In this document: positions 38,821 to 49,098 of the stretch, in pieces
Numbering within the stretch: the first letter of the stretch is position 1
How the letters are laid out: the number at the start of each line of letters is the position of its first letter
Assembly (NCBI GenBank): GCA_022071945.1
Contig: JAJVIN010000046.1
Location: 1-64,000 of the forward strand
Source: Thermoanaerobaculia bacterium
GTDB lineage: Bacteria; Acidobacteriota; Thermoanaerobaculia; UBA5066
DNA length: 64,000 bases
Direction: 5' to 3'
Position numbers and translations under genes: made by a program
Notes under the pieces: model-generated
Database searches by the model: none
Seen by the model: only the letters and a program-made list of their open reading frames with translations
What the model was told of the DNA's origin: nothing

Positions 38821-41800
38821 ATGCATCCAGACGGCGCAAGGGCCCCGGCCCTTCCGCTCGCGGGACACAGTCCGCGTCCGCGAGACGGGCCGCCCCGCCG
38901 GGCACCGGCTCGATTGCTCCCGCTCCACTGGCCCTTCTCTCCCGCCGCACCGAGGTACCGGCCGCTGCGAGGGCTTGCGCTGGCCGCGTTCGTCCTTCTC
39001 GCATTCCAGGGGTCGCTGGGAGCGCTGGAGCCCGGCCAGAAGCTCGATCAATACATCCTGACGTCCTGGAGGAGGGCCGACCTGGCCGCGTACGCCATGG
39101 CCCAGACACCGGACGGGTACCTCTGGATCGGTGGCGTCGACGGCCTGACGCGATTCGACGGGGTGAGATTCACGGTCTTCACCCGCCGGAACACCGGACT
39201 CGCCCTTCCCTCGAACTTCATCTCGGCTCTGGCAGTCGCCCCGGGCGGGGATCTCTGGATCGGGACGCGGGACGGTCTCGCTCGCCTGGCCCAGGGCCAA
39301 TTTGCGTCGTGGACCACGCGGGACGGTCTCGCGCACCCGTATGTCAGAACGCTGGCGGTGGACTTCGAGGGAGGAGTCTGGATCGGCACACGGGGGGCGG
39401 GGCTCCAGTACTTCCGGGACGGGCACTTCAAGACCTTCACGGTCGCGGACGGGCTCGACAGCAACTACGTCGAGGAGATCGACCTCGATCGACAGGGAAA
39501 GCCCTGGATCACGACGGTGACGGGTACGTTCCGGTTTGCGGGTGACCGGCTCACTGCGGTCAGCATCGCGAAGGACTTCCCGGGGGAATCGGTTCTGTTC
39601 CTGGGAGAGGAACGCGACGGGACCCTCTGGTTCAGCCTGAAGGGGAGCGGAAGGAACCGCGTCCTGCGTCAGCATGGGAACGAAATCCGGTGGCTCGAGG
39701 ACCCGGGAGGCCTCACGTCCGATTCCGTCCTCGCGTGGTGCCAGGACAGGGCCGGGACAGTCTGGATGGGCGTGGCCGACCACGGGCTGGTGAGGTACCG
39801 GGATGGGGTCTTCGAATCCCTGGGCACCCGGGAAGGCCTGAGCTTCAACTCGGTTTCCATCATCCAGGAGGACCGTGAGGGCAACCTGTGGACCGGCACG
39901 ATCGCCGGTATCGACCGGCTTGCGGACAGCAGCATCCAGTTCCTCGGCGTCAAGCAAGGCATGCCGGCGACGGCCCTCCCCCTGATCACCGAGGCCCCGA
40001 ACGGTGACATGTGGATCGGCTACGAGAATGGTCTCGCACGGGTCTCCCACGGGACGGGCTCGATCTGGACGGCCCCTTTCTCGGGCAGCATCAACGCGCT
40101 CCTTCCCGAGAAAGACGTGATCTGGTTCGGTTCCGCCAAGGGCCTTTACCGGATCGACGGGGAAGCCGTCTCTTTCGTTCGCGATGTCAGCCTTTCGACC
40201 GGCTTCGTGAGGGGGCTCTTCAGAGACCGCGGAGGCCGTCTCTGGATCGCCAGTGAGCGAGGGGTCTTTGTCCAGGAGGGGGAGCAATTGCTCCGATTCA
40301 CGCCCGAGGAAGGACTTCCCGGACTGAAGGTCTACTTCTTTCATGAGGACTCGACGGGACACGTCTGGATCGGAACGGATTCGGGCGTCGCCGTGTGGAG
40401 GTACGGACGCCTGGAACGGCCGGAGATACCGGCCGAGATCTCGGCGACGGGCACTCTGTGCATGCACGAGAGCGCCGAATCCGTCTTCTTCTTCGGCACG
40501 ATCGGGAAGGGACTCTGGCGCCTGGCCAAGGGCCGCTGGTTTCAGTTCACCGAGGAGCAGGGCCTCCCGCACGACACCGTGGCCTGGATCCTCGAGGACA
40601 ACGAAAGCAACATCTGGATCAGCACGAAACGAGGCATCGCCCGAATCCCGGTCGCTGAGTTCGACGCCGTCGCCAGCGGACACCAGATCCGCCTCCGTCC
40701 CCGGGTCTTCGCCGCCGAGTGCTACTCGGGCGTGCATCCCTCGGGCTGGAAAGACAGGAAGGGCCGGGTCTGGTTCCCGTCCACTTCAGGGGCCGCGATG
40801 ATCGATCCGAGAAGACTCGTCTCGAACCCGCTCGCCCCGCCGGTCCACGTGGAGGAGGTCATCAGTCAGGGTCAGACGATCAAGAGCACCGTCGACCAGA
40901 CGACGACGGAGCTCACCCTCGATCCAGGAACGAGAGGGGTGGAGTTCCACTACACGGCCCCGAGCCTGGTCGACCCCGAGCGCGTTCACTTCAAGTTCAA
41001 GCTGGAGGGGTTCGACAGGGACTGGGTCAATGCGGCAACTCGCCGTACGGCCTTCTACACAAATTTGCCTCCTGGCACCTACCGGTTCTGGGTGAAGGCC
41101 TGCAACAACGAGGGTGTCTGGAACATGGCCGGGGCCTCGATCGGTCTCGTACAGCGTCCGTTCTTCTGGCAGGCCCTGTGGTTCCAGCTGACCTGCGGTC
41201 TCGTCGTGCTGGCGCTGGCCGGGGTTGCCTTTCCCCTGCGTATCGCCCGCCTGCGGGCGCGTCAGCGGGAGCTCCAGTCTCTGGTCGAGGCGCGAACACA
41301 GGAGATCCGAAAGGCCCACGAGGACATTGAAACAGTGGGCCGCTTCGGCCGGGAACTCACGGCCAGCCGGGACATCAAGAGGATTGTCAGGACGCTCTAC
41401 GAGAGGGTCAACGAGCTGATGGACGCGGAGTTCTTCGGGATCGCGATTCTCGATGCCGAGGCGGACCGGATCGAGTTCGTGCTCGCGGTGGAGGACGGCG
41501 TGCCGTGCTGCCCCCGGCCTCGCAGCATGAACGAAAAGAACCTGCTCTCGGTCTGGTGCATCGACAACAGGGCCCCCATCTTCATCAACGACCTCCAGAG
41601 GGAGCACAAGAAGTACGTCGAGAAATACCCGTTCAAGGACGACAACGGATTCGAGATGGAGGGCGGCGCGCGCTCGAAGGCCATGTCCTCCGTCATCTTC
41701 GTCCCGCTTCTTTCCGAGGACACGGTCCGGGGAATCATGAGCGTTCAGAGCGCTCGTGCCGGCGCCTACTCCGCAAACGACCTGAAGCTGCTGGAGGCCT

Positions 41801-43461
41801 TGGCCCTGTACGTGACTCAGGCCCTCGAGAACGCCCGCGCTTTCGAGGAGCTCGAGAAGGCCAAGGAATCGGCCGAGACCGCGGCGCAGGCCAAGAGCGA
41901 CTTCCTGGCCAACATGAGCCACGAGATCCGGACTCCGATGAATGCCCTCCTGGGCTTCTCGCACCTCGCGCTCCGGCACGATCTGTCGGCCGGGCAGAGA
42001 CAGGACTACCTGACGAAGATCCACGCCTCTTCCCGGTCGCTCCTGACGATCATCGATGACATCCTGGACTTCTCGAAGATCGAAGCGGGAAAGCTCGCCC
42101 TGGAGTCGATTCCCTTCAGGATCGACTCGATCCTCAGCCAAGTCACGGACCTCTTCGGAGAGCGCGCCGAGGAGAAAGGGCTCGTGCTCTCGGTCTCCAC
42201 CGCCGGTCCCCTTCCGGACACCGTGGCAGGCGACCCTGTCCGTCTGAGCCAAGTCCTGACCAACCTCGTGGGAAACGCCGTGAAGTTCACCGCGTCGGGC
42301 CGCGTGACCCTTTCGGTGGAGCGCCTGGCGGACGACAGCACGGGCCAGATCTGCATGCGGTTCTCGGTCTCCGACTCGGGCATTGGGATGAGCAAGGCCG
42401 AACAGTCCAAGCTCTTCCAGCCCTTCAGTCAGGCCGACACGTCCACGACTCGCAAGTACGGCGGAACCGGTCTCGGACTGGCGATCAGCACGCGGCTCGT
42501 GGCCCTCATGGGCGGGACCTTGAGTCTGGAGAGCTCACCGGGCCAGGGCTCGACTTTCAGTTTCACCGCCTGCTTCTCGCCGGCGCCCGCGGTGGATGTC
42601 GTGGCGCCGGAGCCGCGCCTCGACACCCCCTCGGCGAGGGACCTGGATGGGAGGCGCGTGCTTCTCGTCGAGGACAACCCGATCAACCGGGAGGTCGCCC
42701 GGGAGATCCTCAGGACCGCCGGCATCTCCGTGGTGGAAGCGGCCAGCGGCTACGAGGCGGTGGAAGCGGCGGGCCGTGACAGGTTCGCGGCCGTCCTGAT
42801 GGACATTCAGATGCCGAGAATGGATGGCTACGAGGCCACCCGGCGTATCCGGTTGCTGGCGCGGAACCAGGACGTACCCATCATCGCCATGACGGCGCAC
42901 GCGCTTTCCGGCTACCGGGAAAAGTGCCTCGCCGCGGGCATGAACGACTATGTCACCAAGCCCGTCAGTCCCGAGGGGCTGCTCCGGACTCTCGCGAAGT
43001 GGGTCAGCAGCGTCGGGCCCGCTGATCCGGGTTCCGCCGCCGCTCCCAGCATTCAGGTTGCCCGCCCGGATGCCGCTGGCGAGGGGCTTTCGGATGCCGA
43101 GTTAGAGACCTCGTCGCTTCCGGGGGTCAACATCATGGAGGGGCTCGCGCGGCTCGAAGGGAACCGGCGCCTGTACTTCCGGATGCTCCGGATGATGGTC
43201 GGCCGCGAGGAGGGAACACCGGAGAGGATCCGGGTTGCCCTGACGGAGGGGCGCCGGGAGGATGCCGCACGCCACGCGCACACGTTGAAGGGAGTTGCCG
43301 CCTCGCTCTCGATGCCCGGCGTTCTGGAAGCGGCGGCGGCCGTCGAACGCTTCGTGACTCGCAACGACTCGGAAGCGGCCGCATCCGCCCTGGCGGCGCT
43401 CGAGGCGGAACTCAAGGTCGTCATCGACGGTCACAGGGAGCGGTTTGACGAGGCTCGATGA
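38821..43461 (+). CDS. Hybrid two-component sensor: propeller, Y_Y_Y, GAF, HisKA, ATPase, receiver, HPt
   Basis: The protein has 1546 residues. After an N-terminal hydrophobic stretch ([18 protein letters not shown]) come many reg_prop repeats ([30 protein letters not shown]), a Y_Y_Y domain (about 700-765) and a membrane helix (about 783-803). The cytoplasmic part has GAF (850-1010), HisKA with His1034 (NMSHEIRTP), the ATPase domain, a receiver with Asp1328 (LMDIQMP) and an HPt domain with His1487 (HTLKGVA). A full His-Asp-His relay is present, but no separate output regulator is adjacent. This plan is typical of polysaccharide-responsive hybrid sensors. The ATG at 38821 follows GAGGGA; the frame runs back through the repeat array but that part is not protein-like. 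The stop lies in a 15-bp tandem repeat. Confidence 0.88.
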   Translation: MHPDGARAPALPLAGHSPRPRDGPPRRAPARLLPLHWPFSPAAPRYRPLRGLALAAFVLLAFQGSLGALEPGQKLDQYILTSWRRADLAAYAMAQTPDGYLWIGGVDGLTRFDGVRFTVFTRRNTGLALPSNFISALAVAPGGDLWIGTRDGLARLAQGQFASWTTRDGLAHPYVRTLAVDFEGGVWIGTRGAGLQYFRDGHFKTFTVADGLDSNYVEEIDLDRQGKPWITTVTGTFRFAGDRLTAVSIAKDFPGESVLFLGEERDGTLWFSLKGSGRNRVLRQHGNEIRWLEDPGGLTSDSVLAWCQDRAGTVWMGVADHGLVRYRDGVFESLGTREGLSFNSVSIIQEDREGNLWTGTIAGIDRLADSSIQFLGVKQGMPATALPLITEAPNGDMWIGYENGLARVSHGTGSIWTAPFSGSINALLPEKDVIWFGSAKGLYRIDGEAVSFVRDVSLSTGFVRGLFRDRGGRLWIASERGVFVQEGEQLLRFTPEEGLPGLKVYFFHEDSTGHVWIGTDSGVAVWRYGRLERPEIPAEISATGTLCMHESAESVFFFGTIGKGLWRLAKGRWFQFTEEQGLPHDTVAWILEDNESNIWISTKRGIARIPVAEFDAVASGHQIRLRPRVFAAECYSGVHPSGWKDRKGRVWFPSTSGAAMIDPRRLVSNPLAPPVHVEEVISQGQTIKSTVDQTTTELTLDPGTRGVEFHYTAPSLVDPERVHFKFKLEGFDRDWVNAATRRTAFYTNLPPGTYRFWVKACNNEGVWNMAGASIGLVQRPFFWQALWFQLTCGLVVLALAGVAFPLRIARLRARQRELQSLVEARTQEIRKAHEDIETVGRFGRELTASRDIKRIVRTLYERVNELMDAEFFGIAILDAEADRIEFVLAVEDGVPCCPRPRSMNEKNLLSVWCIDNRAPIFINDLQREHKKYVEKYPFKDDNGFEMEGGARSKAMSSVIFVPLLSEDTVRGIMSVQSARAGAYSANDLKLLEALALYVTQALENARAFEELEKAKESAETAAQAKSDFLANMSHEIRTPMNALLGFSHLALRHDLSAGQRQDYLTKIHASSRSLLTIIDDILDFSKIEAGKLALESIPFRIDSILSQVTDLFGERAEEKGLVLSVSTAGPLPDTVAGDPVRLSQVLTNLVGNAVKFTASGRVTLSVERLADDSTGQICMRFSVSDSGIGMSKAEQSKLFQPFSQADTSTTRKYGGTGLGLAISTRLVALMGGTLSLESSPGQGSTFSFTACFSPAPAVDVVAPEPRLDTPSARDLDGRRVLLVEDNPINREVAREILRTAGISVVEAASGYEAVEAAGRDRFAAVLMDIQMPRMDGYEATRRIRLLARNQDVPIIAMTAHALSGYREKCLAAGMNDYVTKPVSPEGLLRTLAKWVSSVGPADPGSAAAPSIQVARPDAAGEGLSDAELETSSLPGVNIMEGLARLEGNRRLYFRMLRMMVGREEGTPERIRVALTEGRREDAARHAHTLKGVAASLSMPGVLEAAAAVERFVTRNDSEAAASALAALEAELKVVIDGHRERFDEAR

Positions 43462-43553
43462 CTCGAGGCTCGATGACTCGAGGCTCGATGACTCGAGGCT
43501 CGATGACTCGAGGCTCGATGACTCGAGGCTCGATGACCTCGAGGCTCGATGAC
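43450..43553. repeat. 15-bp tandem repeat, about seven copies, overlapping a stop codon
   Basis: The unit GAGGCTCGATGACTC repeats from 43450 in exact 15-base steps through the fifth copy. The sixth has one extra C and the seventh is partial. The first copy supplies the last three codons and the TGA of the hybrid kinase gene. Each unit also contains CTCGA/TCGAG inverted elements. The remaining bases to 43634 hold nothing I can identify. Confidence 0.9.
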
Positions 43554-43634
43554 AGAGCCCGGCCTTCTTTCCCAGCTGGAATCGAGGCCCGAGCGTGAGA
43601 TGACCGTAAGGGGTTCCAATGGAGTGGGTTAAAT

Positions 43635-43711
43635 TGGCCTACCCGGCCGGATTCGAACCGGCGACCCTCGGCTTAGAAGGCCGATGCTCTATCCAGCTGA
43701 GCTACGGGTAG
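43635..43711 (-). tRNA. tRNA-Arg (anticodon TCT)
   Basis: The minus strand folds as a full cloverleaf: acceptor CTACCCG/CGGGTAG, D arm GCTC/GAGC, anticodon stem TCGGC/GCCGA with loop CTTCTAA, T arm GCCGG-TTCGAAT-CCGGC, discriminator G and an encoded CCA. The anticodon TCT reads AGA/AGG arginine codons, rare in this GC-rich DNA. Confidence 0.95.
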
Positions 43712-43734
43712 GCGACTCAACCAGCGCCATAACC

Positions 43735-44259
43735 TTAGCATGGCTCCGGGGCGGCTTCTGGCTCCTCGAAATCCTCGGGACGCCACTCCGCCCGGAGCGT
43801 TTCCAGAGCACGCCTGAGGGCCGGGTGGCTCGCGACAGCCTCGACACTCGTCACGGTCGCCGGAGTTCCCATCGTTCCGAAAACCACCACGAGGATCTCT
43901 TCCCCGGCCGGAATCGCCAGGGCCCCGCCGGCCGTCGAGGCTGCCTTCTCCCCCGTCCAGAAGAGAATCGCCTCCCTCTCGACACCCCCGGCCACGACCC
44001 GGCCAGGCGGCCCGAACACCACCGGGCGCTTCTCCTCCGCGAGCACGGCCTCTCGCAGCTCCGGAACACTGCCAGGGAAGCGTCCCAGCGGCTTCACGAT
44101 CAGGAAGAGGGGTCCGCCTGGCGGCCCCGAGAGCCGCAGGAACGCGCCTTGACCAGGCGAGAGCGACACCGTCATCCCGGCCACCTCGAGCTCGAGAAAC
44201 ACGGAAGGCAGTCCCGCCGCCCGCGAGTACCGGGCCAGGACTTGAACCCTGCGCGCCAT
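43735..44259 (-). CDS. Uncharacterised protein, last gene of the FMN/SDR/B12 operon
   Basis: The 174-residue soluble protein is rich in beta strands and Gly/Pro turns (SLSPGQGAFLRLSGPPGGPLFLIVKPLG) with an acidic C-terminal end. It starts five bases after the stop of the cobalamin-binding gene, so it is almost certainly translated from the same mRNA. I recognise no catalytic or binding motif. Its tight linkage suggests a partner role in the same pathway, but nothing in the sequence says which. The reading frame is preferred over an overlapping longer one because its composition is protein-like. Confidence 0.6.
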   Translation of the reverse strand: MARRVQVLARYSRAAGLPSVFLELEVAGMTVSLSPGQGAFLRLSGPPGGPLFLIVKPLGRFPGSVPELREAVLAEEKRPVVFGPPGRVVAGGVEREAILFWTGEKAASTAGGALAIPAGEEILVVVFGTMGTPATVTSVEAVASHPALRRALETLRAEWRPEDFEEPEAAPEPC

Positions 44260-44264
44260 CTTTT

Positions 44265-45119
44265 TCAGCTCTCGCGCCGGCCCAGGCGCTTCCTGAACGA
44301 CTCAGGGAGCGCTTCCGGCGGAGAGGGGACAGAGGCTCCCTTACCCGGCGCTCTTTCGGTCTTCCAGGGCCTGGCCGCGGACTCGCGATTCTCTCGAAGC
44401 CAGTCCCTGAGGGCGACGACGTCGAGATTCGTCGCGTCGACATCCAGGACACCCAGGAGGGAGGGGTCGTCTCGAAAGACACGCCCGCCGGCCAGGACCC
44501 GGATGCCGGGACAGACCCGACGAATCTGTTCGATCGTCTTGGCGGCCTCGACGAGGTGCCCGGCGAGCGAGAGGGAGATCCCCACGGCCTGCGGCGAACG
44601 CTGGGCGATGAATCGCACGACGGACTCACGAGGAACGTTGCTGCCCAGATTCTCGGCTTCCCAGCCGCACTCGTGGGCCACCTCCGTCACGATCCTGAGC
44701 CCGAGCTCGTGGAACTCCCCCGCCAGGCAGGTGAAGAGAATCCTCGGTGATCCCGGCGGGGGCAGTTCGAGCCTCGCGGCCAGAACGCCAATCGCGCGAG
44801 AGACGAGGGACGTGGCCAGATGCTCCTCGGCAATGGAGAGCTCGCCCTTGGCCCACATCTCCCCGATCTGGTCGAGAGCCGGCTCGATGACATCCCGGGA
44901 AAGCCGCGCGAAATCGGCACCGGCTTCGCGCGCCGCGCAGGTGAGCCGCCTGACCTGCCCCTCGTCGCCGGAGAGCAAGGCCACGAGAAGCGGGCCAGAG
45001 AGCTCGTGAAAACCGCCGTTGGGCATGGGACCGCTCACGATCTCCGCAGCATCCTTCAAACCCTCTTCGCCCGGCGGGCGCGCCTGGATTCCCTCGCCCG
45101 CGGTTCCCTTCACTCTCAC
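44265..45119 (-). CDS. Cobalamin (B12)-binding domain protein
   Basis: The protein has 284 residues. Residues about 40-125 match the helical B12-binding cap (WAKGELSIAEEHLATSLVSRAI), as in MetH, methyltransferase corrinoid proteins and CarH-type photoreceptors. Residues 125-245 form the Rossmann-like B12 domain. The usual D-x-H-x-x-G motif reads GEFHELG here, keeping the axial His and Gly but with Glu for Asp. Ser-rich GISLSLAG and AGGRVF are at expected places. No MerR DNA-binding domain is attached, so it is not CarH itself. The GTG start overlaps the SDR stop (GTGA), evidence for coupling. It could be a corrinoid carrier or a light/B12 sensor. Confidence 0.82.
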   Translation of the reverse strand: MRVKGTAGEGIQARPPGEEGLKDAAEIVSGPMPNGGFHELSGPLLVALLSGDEGQVRRLTCAAREAGADFARLSRDVIEPALDQIGEMWAKGELSIAEEHLATSLVSRAIGVLAARLELPPPGSPRILFTCLAGEFHELGLRIVTEVAHECGWEAENLGSNVPRESVVRFIAQRSPQAVGISLSLAGHLVEAAKTIEQIRRVCPGIRVLAGGRVFRDDPSLLGVLDVDATNLDVVALRDWLRENRESAARPWKTERAPGKGASVPSPPEALPESFRKRLGRRES

Positions 45120-45880
45120 GCCTTGATCTTCACTTGAGTCCCACCCCAGACGTCCAGGACCGAACCCGTCATCGTTTCCGCAACGGGGGAGACGAGAAAG
45201 AGCGCTGCCTGGGCGATGTCGTCGGCAAAGAGCTTCTCCGTCAGGGGCGACTTGTGATCCGGGACCTGTGTGTCACGCGTCCGGTTGTCGGTCGACCCGG
45301 GACAGAGCGCGTTGACCGTTATTCCCTTGTCGCGAAGCTCCGCGGCGAGGGCTTTCGTCAAACCAATCAGGCCGAACTTTGCCGCGCAGTGGGCCACGAC
45401 ATTCGCGTCCCCGACGGTCCCGTGGATCGAGGAGACATTGACGATCCGGCCTCGCGGGGCCGAAAGGAGCGCCGGCAACGCGGCGTGGATCAGCAGATAG
45501 CTCGCCTTCAGGTTCGTGTCGAGAATCCTATCCCAGTCATTCTCGGCCAGATCGGCGAACGCCTTCCAGACGAAGATGCCGGCGTTGTTGACGAGGATGT
45601 CGATCCGGCCGGTCTTCTCCAAGACCGAGGCCACGACCGCACCGGTCTCGGCGGAGCTCCTGACGTCGGCAGGGAACCCGATCGCCTTCCCGCCCGCCGC
45701 CTCGATCTCGCCAACGGTGGCGGCGACTTGCTCGGCGGTTCGCGAGACCACGGCCACCGTGGCCCCCGCCCGGGCGAGCGTCAGCGCAATCGCCCGCCCG
45801 ATCCCCCGGCCGCCACCGGTGACGATGGCCGTTTCGTCCGAAAGACAGCGTCCGAATCCCTCCAGGTTTTTCAGGGGCAC
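45116..45880 (-). CDS. Short-chain dehydrogenase/reductase
   Basis: The 254-residue protein has classical SDR length. TAIVTGGGRGIGRAI is the TGxxxGIG nucleotide-binding loop and NNAGIF the NNAG motif. The catalytic Ser is in VNVSSIHG, but the expected YxxxK reads HCAAK, so the catalytic Tyr appears replaced by His. Activity may therefore be altered or absent. A GTG start at 45880 has a perfect AAAGGAGG a few bases upstream; the frame runs further but is antisense-like there. The gene overlaps both neighbours of a four-gene operon. The substrate is unknown. Confidence 0.85.
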   Translation of the reverse strand: MPLKNLEGFGRCLSDETAIVTGGGRGIGRAIALTLARAGATVAVVSRTAEQVAATVGEIEAAGGKAIGFPADVRSSAETGAVVASVLEKTGRIDILVNNAGIFVWKAFADLAENDWDRILDTNLKASYLLIHAALPALLSAPRGRIVNVSSIHGTVGDANVVAHCAAKFGLIGLTKALAAELRDKGITVNALCPGSTDNRTRDTQVPDHKSPLTEKLFADDIAQAALFLVSPVAETMTGSVLDVWGGTQVKIKA

Positions 45881-46320
45881 AACTCCTCCTTTACCCGCCG
45901 ACGGCGGTCCGACTCCTCGCGACTCTCGAGCCTCTCGAAAGAAAGCGAACCCGTCAAGGATGCCTTCTCGTTGGGCGGCGTCTTCGCGACGATCCTCTCG
46001 ACGATCGTGAACCGGAACGCACTTCGCGACGGATCCGCCCGCATCGCTCCGCCGGCCCCCGCGAGCTCGAGCCGGAGAATGACCGCCTCTCCCGCGATCA
46101 CGCGAAGAAAAGAGGCGGCGGGCCGCCTCGCCACGAAGCGAGCGGTTCTCGACGCCGAGAGAAGCGAGAGGCCAATCGAGGTTTCCGATTCCTCCCACTC
46201 ATCCTGCGAAAGGAAGCAGTGATGGGGGAATCCGTCGTCCGAGATCGTCGTCAGGATGGCAGCCTCACCCTCCACGTGGCTCTCTTCAGACATCTCGATC
46301 AGCCTAGCACGCGCCTCCAT
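45871..46320 (-). CDS. Small flavin-binding split-barrel (pyridoxamine-phosphate-oxidase-like) protein
   Basis: The 149-residue protein has AAILTTISDDGFPHHCFLSQDEW near residues 18-40, which resembles the first strands of FMN-binding split-barrel proteins (aLaTvdadGrPhv). FVARRPAASFLRVIAG would fit the next strands. It is first in the minus-strand operon and its stop overlaps the SDR start by ten bases. The start could be 46320 or 46293; the longer one leaves a normal N-terminal helix. It may bind FMN, F420 or nothing; the family includes many proteins of unknown role. The esterase gene diverges from it. Confidence 0.6.
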   Translation of the reverse strand: MEARARLIEMSEESHVEGEAAILTTISDDGFPHHCFLSQDEWEESETSIGLSLLSASRTARFVARRPAASFLRVIAGEAVILRLELAGAGGAMRADPSRSAFRFTIVERIVAKTPPNEKASLTGSLSFERLESREESDRRRRVKEELCP

Positions 46321-46362
46321 CACGGCGAATCCCACAGGGCCCTCTCGATCGGAGAAGAATTC

Positions 46363-47271
46363 GTGAAGGGGATTCTCCTTTCTTTCCTCCTCGTCCTTCT
46401 GGGGCTTCCTGCCTCGGCGGGAGTCAACACCCTGACGACGCGCGTCCCGAGCCAGTACCACCCGCCCCACGTCGACCTGTGGGTGCTCCTGCCCCCTTCG
46501 TACGCCTCGGGACGTTCTTTCCCTCTCGTCACCTTTCTTCACGACGGACAGGGAGACGAGGAGGTCCTCTCGCGCCGCGGAATCGCGGATCACCTCTCGC
46601 TTCTCATGGAGTCCGGCCGCTTGCCCGAGTTCATCCTCGTCGCCCCGCGGGGAACCGGCACGTGGTTCATCGACTCGTTCGATGGAAAGTCGCGGTTCGG
46701 CAGCTTCCTTTCCGAGGAACTGATCCCGTTCGTCGACCGGACCTTCCGAACCGTTCCCGACCGGTCGGGCCGTGCCGTCTTCGGGATCTCGATGGGGGGC
46801 TACGGCGCGATGCGGCTCGGGCTCGCCCGGCCCGAGATGTTCTCCGCCATCGGTGGCCTGTCCCCCGCCCTCCACCAGATGGTCCACAGAAGTTTCAAGC
46901 GCCTCCCGTTCTTCGTGAGGCCCTCTCTTTTCCGGGTCTTCGGCCGGAGCGCCGAGGAGGAGACCACGCGGGAGAACGACGTCTACCAGATCCTCCTGTC
47001 AGACCCGAGTCTGGCCCGGAGGCTCCCGCCGGTCTTTCTGCGCTGCGGTGTGGACGACGGCTACGGCTTGGGCGAGGTCGCAGGGTTCTTCCGCGACTTC
47101 TTGACGGTCCTCGAGGTTCCCAACGAGGTCGTCGTCGAGCCCGGAACCCACGACTGGCCGTACTGGCGAGCCGCCGTTCCACGGCTCCTCGCTTCGATCG
47201 CGGGGAGGTTCAGGGACGCCGAGCTTTCCCTTTCCGCCGGGAGCGAATCGGCACGACAATCGGGCCGATGA
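46363..47271 (+). CDS. Secreted esterase of the esterase D family
   Basis: The 302-residue alpha/beta hydrolase has a signal peptide (GILLSFLLVLLGLPASAG). The nucleophile motif GISMGGYGA, an acid loop CGVDDGYG, and GTHDWPYW carrying the catalytic His match esterase D/S-formylglutathione-hydrolase-type enzymes such as secreted enterochelin- and feruloyl-esterase relatives. A GTG start at 46363 follows GGAG by eight bases and begins exactly at the signal peptide; the longer frame is not plausible. Its stop overlaps the HAD gene start (ATGA). It should cleave an ester outside the cytoplasm; the substrate is unknown. Confidence 0.85.
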   Translation: MKGILLSFLLVLLGLPASAGVNTLTTRVPSQYHPPHVDLWVLLPPSYASGRSFPLVTFLHDGQGDEEVLSRRGIADHLSLLMESGRLPEFILVAPRGTGTWFIDSFDGKSRFGSFLSEELIPFVDRTFRTVPDRSGRAVFGISMGGYGAMRLGLARPEMFSAIGGLSPALHQMVHRSFKRLPFFVRPSLFRVFGRSAEEETTRENDVYQILLSDPSLARRLPPVFLRCGVDDGYGLGEVAGFFRDFLTVLEVPNEVVVEPGTHDWPYWRAAVPRLLASIAGRFRDAELSLSAGSESARQSGR

Positions 47272-47966
47272 CGACCTCCGAGAGCCGCTTGATCCTCTTC
47301 GATATCGACGGGACGCTCATCTCGTCCGGACCCGTGGCGCTGGCGGCTTTCTCGTCGGCCCTCCTCGACACGTTCGGGACCGCCGGCGATATCCAGAACT
47401 ATCGCTTCGAGGGACGTCTCGACCCCATCATCGTCCTCGAGCTGATGACGGCCGCGGGCCTTCCCCGCGCGACCGTCGAGAAGAGGCTGCCCTCGGCCCT
47501 GGCGCTCTACCTGGACAGGCTGGAACGGGCCCTCTCCGATTCGTCGCCCCGTCTCAAGCCCGGAGTGCGAGAGATCCTCGACGACCTCTCCGCACGTCCC
47601 GGCATCGTGAACGCTCTTCTGACCGGCAACGTGGAGCGGGGGGCCCGGATCAAGCTGACGGCCGCCGGGCTGTGGGACTACTTCGCATTCGGTGCCTGGG
47701 GAGACGAGGGCCCCACCCGAAACGACCTCGGGCCGGTCGCCCTGCGCCGCGCGCGCGAGAAGACGGGCAAGGCCTTCCTGGGAAAGGAAAGCGTCGTCGT
47801 GGGAGACTCGCGGCATGACGTTCTGTGCGGGAAGGCCATCGGGGCCCGGGTCGTCGCCGTCGCGACAGGGCGGACAGGGGCGAGCGAGCTCGAAGCCGCG
47901 GGCGCCGATGTCGTCCTCACCGATCTCTCGGACCTCTCGATCGCTCGCGAGGCGATCCTGGGCTAG
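47268..47966 (+). CDS. HAD-superfamily phosphatase
   Basis: The 232-residue protein starts with LILFDIDGTLISS, the DxDGT nucleophile motif of HAD phosphatases. TGNVERG (motif II Thr) and VVVGDSRHDVLCGKAIG (motif IV) complete the active site, and a helical C1 cap lies between motifs I and II. It resembles phosphoglycolate-phosphatase-like enzymes. It is coupled to the esterase by an ATGA overlap and followed four bases later by an exported-protein gene. The physiological substrate is not evident. Confidence 0.88.
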   Translation: MTTSESRLILFDIDGTLISSGPVALAAFSSALLDTFGTAGDIQNYRFEGRLDPIIVLELMTAAGLPRATVEKRLPSALALYLDRLERALSDSSPRLKPGVREILDDLSARPGIVNALLTGNVERGARIKLTAAGLWDYFAFGAWGDEGPTRNDLGPVALRRAREKTGKAFLGKESVVVGDSRHDVLCGKAIGARVVAVATGRTGASELEAAGADVVLTDLSDLSIAREAILG

Positions 47967-47970
47967 CCGC

Positions 47971-49098
47971 ATGAGATACCGGTCGGCCTTTCTCCTTCTC
48001 ACCGTGCTTCCCCTCGTCCTCCTGGCTGAAGAGGGGAGCAAGCCCGCCGCCTCCGGTCCGCCGTTCGACATCAGCTCATCGACCCCTCATCGCATCGCGA
48101 TGAATCTCGACACGGCGCTGGCTCGCGACTTTCTGACCGTCGTCTCCGGAAGTCCGGACGCACCCGGCGCCCTCAGGCGGCTCCGGGCCTCCGAGCCTCT
48201 CGAAGCCGGCCTGGAGCTCGAGAAGGTCCCGGCGGAGCAGTTCTTCGGGAGGCTGGCCGCATCCGCGGCCGGCTCACCCGACCCGCTCTTTGCCGCCATC
48301 GCGGCAAACGCCAGCCTCTACGGCGACTGGCTGTCGAGCTTCGAGACACAGGGGCCGCTCCTCGCCCGCGCGACCGGACTCCGGATCGCCTCTCTCCTGC
48401 CGGCACGGCCGGCGGTCGCCGCCGAGATCGTCATTCTCCCGGTCTTCGGCCTCGCACGGTTCAAGGACATGGAGGCCATCCCGGACGGCGAGCGCCTCTA
48501 CTTTCTCGTCGACCTCGAGAGGCTCGCCGACACGAGCAAGGGCTCCGCGGTCCCGCGCGAGGCCTTGCTCGGAGTCCTCAGGAATGGTGCCTCGTCGGCC
48601 TGGAAGATCCTCTTCGACAGGGGCGCGCGCGGCACCCCGCCCTGGTCCCCCAGGGCGCCGGAACCGCTCGACGCGTTTCTCTCGCGGACGGTTTCGGACG
48701 GAACGGCGACCCTGTTTCTGTTCGCGGACGAGTTCTTCCCGCTGTCGGCCTTCCTCGAAGAGCCGGTCGCCCGCTCGTTCACCGCCTGGAACCAGATTGC
48801 CGAGGCCCTCCTGGACGAAAAGCGGCAGAGCCAGGGCAAGAAGGCGGCAAACGAGGCCGTGCGCACGGACGACTTCTGGAAGCGGCACGCCGCCGTCGTG
48901 GGAGCTCAGATGGCCGACGCCATCATTCGGACCTCGGGGAGAGGCGCGTTCCTCGACGCTCTCGCCAAAGGACCGGGTCCCGTCGCCGCCCTGTACATCA
49001 CCGCCTGCAAGGAAAAGACCTATCCCCCCTTCAGCAAACCCGTCAGGAAGCACCTCGAGGAGAAGGCCGTTTCCGGCGCCTCAGCGGACCGGAAGTGA
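47971..49098 (+). CDS. Exported protein of unknown function, possibly DUF5700-like
   Basis: The 375-residue protein has a signal peptide (YRSAFLLLTVLPLVLLA) and a mostly helical mature part. The C-terminal stretch VGAQMADAIIRTSGRGAFLDAL has the layout seen near the end of DUF5700 'putative zinc peptidase' proteins. However, no HExxH is present, so peptidase activity is doubtful. It starts four bases after the HAD phosphatase stop, forming the third gene of that operon. Its last 18 bases overlap the convergent DUF971 gene. Confidence 0.6.
   Translation: MRYRSAFLLLTVLPLVLLAEEGSKPAASGPPFDISSSTPHRIAMNLDTALARDFLTVVSGSPDAPGALRRLRASEPLEAGLELEKVPAEQFFGRLAASAAGSPDPLFAAIAANASLYGDWLSSFETQGPLLARATGLRIASLLPARPAVAAEIVILPVFGLARFKDMEAIPDGERLYFLVDLERLADTSKGSAVPREALLGVLRNGASSAWKILFDRGARGTPPWSPRAPEPLDAFLSRTVSDGTATLFLFADEFFPLSAFLEEPVARSFTAWNQIAEALLDEKRQSQGKKAANEAVRTDDFWKRHAAVVGAQMADAIIRTSGRGAFLDALAKGPGPVAALYITACKEKTYPPFSKPVRKHLEEKAVSGASADRK

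Noticed and set aside
43673-44629. A longer overlapping minus-strand frame of 318 codons
   Set aside because: Its composition is Arg/Ser/Gly/Pro-rich as expected of an out-of-frame shadow, and it overlaps tRNA-Arg and two better genes.
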